This document shows, piece by piece, positions 60,535-64,000 of a stretch of DNA of 64,000 nt. The position numbers were made by a program, and so were the translations under genes. This stretch comes from a virus. Within the stretch, counting starts at the first letter, position 1. The number at the start of each line of letters is the position of its first letter. The notes beneath the pieces are model-generated. The model was not told the DNA's origin, made no database searches, and was given only the letters and a program-made list of their open reading frames with translations. The stretch spans positions 106,819-170,818 of IMG/VR virus record IMGVR_UViG_3300021068_000001; one strand, given 5' to 3'.

Positions 60535-62233
60535 AAAATTAAGATGGCGTAATTTTCTATCTACAGGTAATCAATTTATAGAGGTTGACCTAGCAAAGTC
60601 ACCATCAACATTAATTATTGGTATGAATGGTGCAGGTAAATCAACTTTACTTGACGCATTATGTTTTGCTTTATTCAATCGGTCATTTAGAGATATTAAA
60701 AAAGAGCAACTTGTTAATACAATTAATAATGCTGATTGTGAAATAGAGTGTGAGTTTGAAACACATAACAAAAGATATAAAATTATAAGAGGTATTAAAC
60801 CAAATGTATTTGAGATATATTCTGATGGTGTTCTATTAGACCAAATGGCTTCTAATATAGACTATCAAAATATGTTAGAAACAAATATTTTAAAATGTAA
60901 TTATCGTGCCTTTTGTCAAGTTGTTATATTAGGTTCTACTTCTTATGAACCTTTTATGCACCTACGTGCTAGATATAGACGAGAGGTTGTAGAGGAAATA
61001 TTAGACATAAGAGTCTTTAGTCATATGGACTTATTATTAAGACAGAAACAAGGTGAGTTAAACAAATCTGTTGTTGATGTTAAACACCGATATGATTTAA
61101 TGAAGGAGAAATTAGAATTACAGAACACCCATTTTGCACAAATACAAGATAGAGATAATACTGATATAGAATATAGAAAAGAACAATTAAAAGAAAACGC
61201 TCAAAGTAATTATGACTACAATCAGAAATTACAATTACTTAATGAAAAAATCATATCTACAAAAGCAGAGGTATGGGGTGGTGACCAACATAATAAAAAG
61301 GCAAATGAATTATATAAACTTGAAGCGAAGATTGAAACTAATTTAGAAAGACATAAGAGCAGCTTAAACTTTTTTAAAAACAATGATAACTGTCCTACTT
61401 GTACACAACCAATTGATTTAACATTTAAACAAAACAAACTTGTTGAAGAAAATGCAAAGATATGGAAATTAGAATCGGGATTAAAAGAATTATCTAAAGA
61501 GGCAGAAATAACAGAAGCGAAAATAGAAGAAATGAATAAAATCGCTGAAAAATTATCTGAATTAAATATATCTGTGGCTAAAGTAAACACTTCTATTTCA
61601 GAAATCAATAGACACTCCAATAGAATCGATACTGAAATTTCTAAACTAGAAAGTGATAAACAAAATACAAGTAAAGTTGCTGAAGAATTACAAAAACTTA
61701 AAGATGGTTTAGTTGATGTTAATTTAGAAAAAGAAAAGGTTGTAGAAGAAAAGAAATATATTGATATTGCTAGAGAAATACTTAATGACACAGGTGTTAA
61801 AGCAAACATCATTAAGAAGTATCTACCTATAATGAATAACTTAATTAATAAGTATTTACAATCTATGGACTTCTTTGTTAACTTTAATTTAGATGAGGAG
61901 TTTAACGAAACAATTAAAAGTCGCCATAGAGATACATTTAATTATAATAGTTTTAGTGAAGGTGAGAAATTAAGAATAGACCTTGCATTATTATTTACGT
62001 GGCGTACTATTGCCAAAATGAAAAACAGTACAAACACAAACTTATTAATACTTGATGAAATATTTGATAGTAGTTTAGACGGTCAAGGTACCGAAGACTT
62101 TTTTAAAATACTTAAATCACTATCAAAAGAAAATACATTTATTATATCTCATAAAGGGGACATACTATTTGATAGGTTTACAAATATAATTAAATTTGAA
62201 AAATACAAAAACTTTACAAGGTTAGCACAATGA
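60521..62233 (+). CDS. gp46: Recombination nuclease ATPase subunit, T4 gp46 (SbcC/Rad50-like)
   Basis: 570 residues (T4: 560) from ATG 60521; an in-frame TTG at 60515 is less likely. Walker A GMNGAGKST (34-42), zinc hook CPTC (291-294) at the tip of a long coiled coil, ABC signature FSEGEKLRID (about 477), Walker B LLILDEIFD (about 508). ATPase that controls the gp47 nuclease. Overlaps the deformylase gene by four bases (ATGA). Confidence 0.95.
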   Translation: MIYFKKLRWRNFLSTGNQFIEVDLAKSPSTLIIGMNGAGKSTLLDALCFALFNRSFRDIKKEQLVNTINNADCEIECEFETHNKRYKIIRGIKPNVFEIYSDGVLLDQMASNIDYQNMLETNILKCNYRAFCQVVILGSTSYEPFMHLRARYRREVVEEILDIRVFSHMDLLLRQKQGELNKSVVDVKHRYDLMKEKLELQNTHFAQIQDRDNTDIEYRKEQLKENAQSNYDYNQKLQLLNEKIISTKAEVWGGDQHNKKANELYKLEAKIETNLERHKSSLNFFKNNDNCPTCTQPIDLTFKQNKLVEENAKIWKLESGLKELSKEAEITEAKIEEMNKIAEKLSELNISVAKVNTSISEINRHSNRIDTEISKLESDKQNTSKVAEELQKLKDGLVDVNLEKEKVVEEKKYIDIAREILNDTGVKANIIKKYLPIMNNLINKYLQSMDFFVNFNLDEEFNETIKSRHRDTFNYNSFSEGEKLRIDLALLFTWRTIAKMKNSTNTNLLILDEIFDSSLDGQGTEDFFKILKSLSKENTFIISHKGDILFDRFTNIIKFEKYKNFTRLAQ

Positions 62234-62784
62234 TATATGAATTGTTACCACCAACTGATACAAGAGTCCTGTCAAGCATAGCACCTTTTGATATTGATGT
62301 TTTTAAAAAGGAAGAAAAAATAGAACTAAAAGAATTTGTAGATAATATGTTTGAAACAATGACAAAGTATGGAGGCATAGGTCTATCATCAAACCAAGTA
62401 GGCAAACCTTATCGTATGTTTGTAATGGGTTCTCATTCCGCAATACACAAAGGTAAAAAATGGGCGTGTATTAATCCAACAATAGTATCAGCAAGTAAAC
62501 AGACAACAAGATTAAAAGAAGGTTGTTTAACATATCCTTTTTTATTTTTAGATATAGAACGACCAAGTGCTGTCAAGGTTAAATACTTTGATGAAGAAAT
62601 GAAAGAACAGGAAGAAGAAATGATTGGCATTGTGAGTAGATGTTACCAACACGAGCTAGATCATATGAACGGAACAGTTTTTACAGAAAAAGTAAGTAAG
62701 TTTAAACTAGATTATGCTATGAGAAAACGTGATAAAGAAATAAGAAGGGTGCAAAGATTATGGAAACAAAGACAAAAATCCTAA
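62230..62784 (+). CDS. def: Peptide deformylase
   Basis: 184 residues. Motif 1 GGIGLSSNQVG (48-58), motif 2 EGCLT (97-101, Cys99 metal ligand), motif 3 HELDH (141-145, His141 and His145 metal, Glu142 catalytic). Motif 1 usually reads GxGxAAxQ; here two Ser replace the two Ala. Removes the formyl group from new proteins; phage copies are known in marine phages and may help rapid maturation of viral or photosystem proteins. Slightly extended between motifs 1 and 2. Confidence 0.93.
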   Translation: MIYELLPPTDTRVLSSIAPFDIDVFKKEEKIELKEFVDNMFETMTKYGGIGLSSNQVGKPYRMFVMGSHSAIHKGKKWACINPTIVSASKQTTRLKEGCLTYPFLFLDIERPSAVKVKYFDEEMKEQEEEMIGIVSRCYQHELDHMNGTVFTEKVSKFKLDYAMRKRDKEIRRVQRLWKQRQKS

Positions 62785-63374
62785 AAGAACTAGACTTACC
62801 TGAATACACACAAAGTTTAGATGATACTAATAAATTTTTAGATAGTCTAACTTATTCAGCAGTTAAAACAAAATACAATGCAAAGGGTGATTGGGATGCT
62901 ATATCAATAAAAGGATATAGTGATGACATAAACAATATTTTAAAACCAGGTGTATTAAAATCAGATGTTGAAGACAAACCATTAAGATGGACAAGTCTAT
63001 ATGAAGAGCCTGCATTGTTACCTTTAAAAGAAATACTATCTCATATACCAGCAGAGTTTGAAAGAGTAAGAGTTATGAGATTAAAAGCAGGTACAACTAT
63101 AAAAAAACATACAGATAAGGTTGATAAAGAAATAAAGAGTGGTAACATTATAAGATTACATATACCATTAAGAACAAATGATAACGTACATTTTTATCTA
63201 TGGGAAGGTAAAGTAGAACAACACTTTAATTTACAAGTTGGAAGATACTATTTTGTAGATGTATCTAAACCACACGCTGTACATAATAAGACAACTTTTG
63301 ATAGATTACATTTAGTAGTAGATTGTTATAATAATCCTAGATTAAAAAATCTATTGAAGCAAGGAGACGAATGA
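62760..63374 (+). CDS. Aspartyl/asparaginyl beta-hydroxylase-like oxygenase
   Basis: 204 residues. TIKKHTDKVDKE gives H117 and D119; IIRLHIPLRTN is the conserved strand after them; KPHAVHNKTTFDRLHLVVD gives H172 (or H175) and R182. It fits the Asp/Asn hydroxylase-type 2-oxoglutarate oxygenases better than the group at 13508-16928. AGAAGGG precedes the ATG, which lies 25 bases inside the deformylase gene. Substrate may be a protein; unknown. Confidence 0.83.
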   Translation: METKTKILKELDLPEYTQSLDDTNKFLDSLTYSAVKTKYNAKGDWDAISIKGYSDDINNILKPGVLKSDVEDKPLRWTSLYEEPALLPLKEILSHIPAEFERVRVMRLKAGTTIKKHTDKVDKEIKSGNIIRLHIPLRTNDNVHFYLWEGKVEQHFNLQVGRYYFVDVSKPHAVHNKTTFDRLHLVVDCYNNPRLKNLLKQGDE

Positions 63375-63808
63375 TCTTTGCAAAAAAAAGTGATTTTAAG
63401 AAAGTAAAAGAAATATTTTATAGTCATAAGAAATGGTTTCCTCACGTAAGAACTGACTATATGAAAAGGATGATTGCAAGAAAACAACTAATTTTAGAAG
63501 ACGGTATATTGATAACCTTTCATCACGCTAAAAGAAGACAGACAATAGGTGATGTTCACGTTAGAAAAGGCGATACTGTATTACACCAAATTGCAAGTGA
63601 TTCGCCAGGGTCTGGTAAAGGTCAAGCAATATTAAATGACTTTTTTGACTATTGTCCTAGAGATGTGTTTTTATCAGTTAGAGCTGACAACTTGACTGCA
63701 AACAGATTTTATGTTAAAATGAATATGAATTTAATTGGTAGTACTAGTTGGGCAAAAGGTACATTACCAGGGAATGTATATGTCAAACGCAAAAAGATTT
63801 GGCATTAA
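63371..63808 (+). CDS. GNAT-type acetyltransferase
   Basis: 145 residues. DSPGSGKGQAILNDFFDYC is motif A, whose G-x-G-K/R-G loop binds the acetyl-CoA pyrophosphate; LSVRADNLTANRFYVKMNM is motif B. ATG overlaps the previous stop (ATGA). Could acetylate a protein N-terminus, an amino sugar or an antibiotic-like amine; no acceptor is indicated. Confidence 0.85.
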   Translation: MIFAKKSDFKKVKEIFYSHKKWFPHVRTDYMKRMIARKQLILEDGILITFHHAKRRQTIGDVHVRKGDTVLHQIASDSPGSGKGQAILNDFFDYCPRDVFLSVRADNLTANRFYVKMNMNLIGSTSWAKGTLPGNVYVKRKKIWH

Positions 63809-63831
63809 AAAAAAGGAGAATAAAGAATAAA

Positions 63832-64000
63832 ATGAAAATATTATGTATATTATATGATGATCCAAAAGACGGTATGCCAAAATCATATCCAGTCAAAGAC
63901 TTACCAAAATTAGAAAAGTATCCAGATGGTATGACATTACCATCACCTAAAGGAAGAGATTTCAACGCAGGAGAATTACTAGGTTGTGTTTCAGGTGAAC
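63832..64000 (+). CDS. fdh: NAD-dependent formate dehydrogenase, N-terminus (partial)
   Basis: The first 56 codons are in the window; the gene runs off the right edge. KILCILYDDPKDGMPKSYP, then LPKLEKYPDG-x-TLPSPK-x-x-DF and GELLG-x-VSGE match the N-terminus of bacterial D-2-hydroxyacid dehydrogenase-family formate dehydrogenases (for example the Pseudomonas enzyme: LCVLYDDPVDGYPKTY ... GQTLPTPKAIDF ... GQLLGSVSGE). The enzyme turns formate and NAD+ into CO2 and NADH. AAGGAG lies upstream. As a phage gene it would supply reducing power during infection (inference). The catalytic His and Arg lie outside the window. Confidence 0.85.
   Translation, partial: MKILCILYDDPKDGMPKSYPVKDLPKLEKYPDGMTLPSPKGRDFNAGELLGCVSGE

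Noticed and set aside
61222-61812. A 196-codon antisense frame opposite the gp46 coiled coil.
   Set aside because: Same cause: Lys/Glu-rich coding on the other strand yields Ser/Phe/Leu frames. No start signal.

Overview
The window is a piece of a large, AT-rich (about one third G+C by eye), lytic T4-like marine myovirus genome. The T4 order of neck, packaging, tail and capsid genes is intact (gp13-14-15-16-17-18-19-20, small core genes, gp21-22-23). It is followed by the T4 recombination and late-transcription set (UvsY, UvsW, gp55, gp47, gp46). This layout, the repeat-rich tail fibres and the heavy load of metabolic genes resemble marine cyanomyoviruses and pelagimyoviruses. No photosynthesis gene is present. 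A tripartite tricarboxylate-type transporter and the start of an NAD-dependent formate dehydrogenase point to a heterotrophic, low-GC marine alphaproteobacterial host such as SAR11; the host is inference.

Layout. 1-2449 (+): end of a tail fibre, a virion-type protein, an NAD-sugar epimerase and an unknown gene. 2433-12191 (-): one tightly overlapped operon of thirteen genes (GT-A type glycosyltransferases, methyltransferase, carbamoyltransferase, radical SAM enzymes, DegT aminotransferase, SGNH hydrolase), best read as a glycan-tailoring island. 12272-16928 (+): MazG-like pyrophosphohydrolase and four Fe(II)/2-oxoglutarate-type oxygenases around a B12-domain radical SAM enzyme. 16958-19968 (+): two small lipoproteins, a DUF6580-type membrane protein, TctA and TctC. 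19958-22080 (-): ATP-grasp ligase and two tandem paralogous small proteins. 22134-36742 (+): tail fibre block including a 2449-residue fibre. 36857-50456 (+): virion morphogenesis genes, closed by a strong terminator after gp23. 50534-55372 (+): a tail-tube-fold protein, then a cassette of two twitch/SPASM radical SAM proteins enclosing a nitroreductase and an isochorismatase-like hydrolase. 55433-62233 (+): recombination and sigma factor genes. 62230-64000 (+): peptide deformylase, another oxygenase, an acetyltransferase and the formate dehydrogenase start.

Regulation. The gp55 late sigma factor is encoded here and its expected target TATAAATA (NATAAATA) recurs in front of structural genes. 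At two places TATAAATA is followed by exactly five bases and the ATG, and two sigma70-type promoters have a similar geometry, which suggests leaderless transcripts. The 12.2 kb junction carries divergent promoters for the minus-strand island and the plus-strand oxygenase group; the 22.1 kb junction carries back-to-back late promoters.

The most novel content is the four accessory enzyme cassettes. Their enzyme classes are recognisable but their substrates are not.
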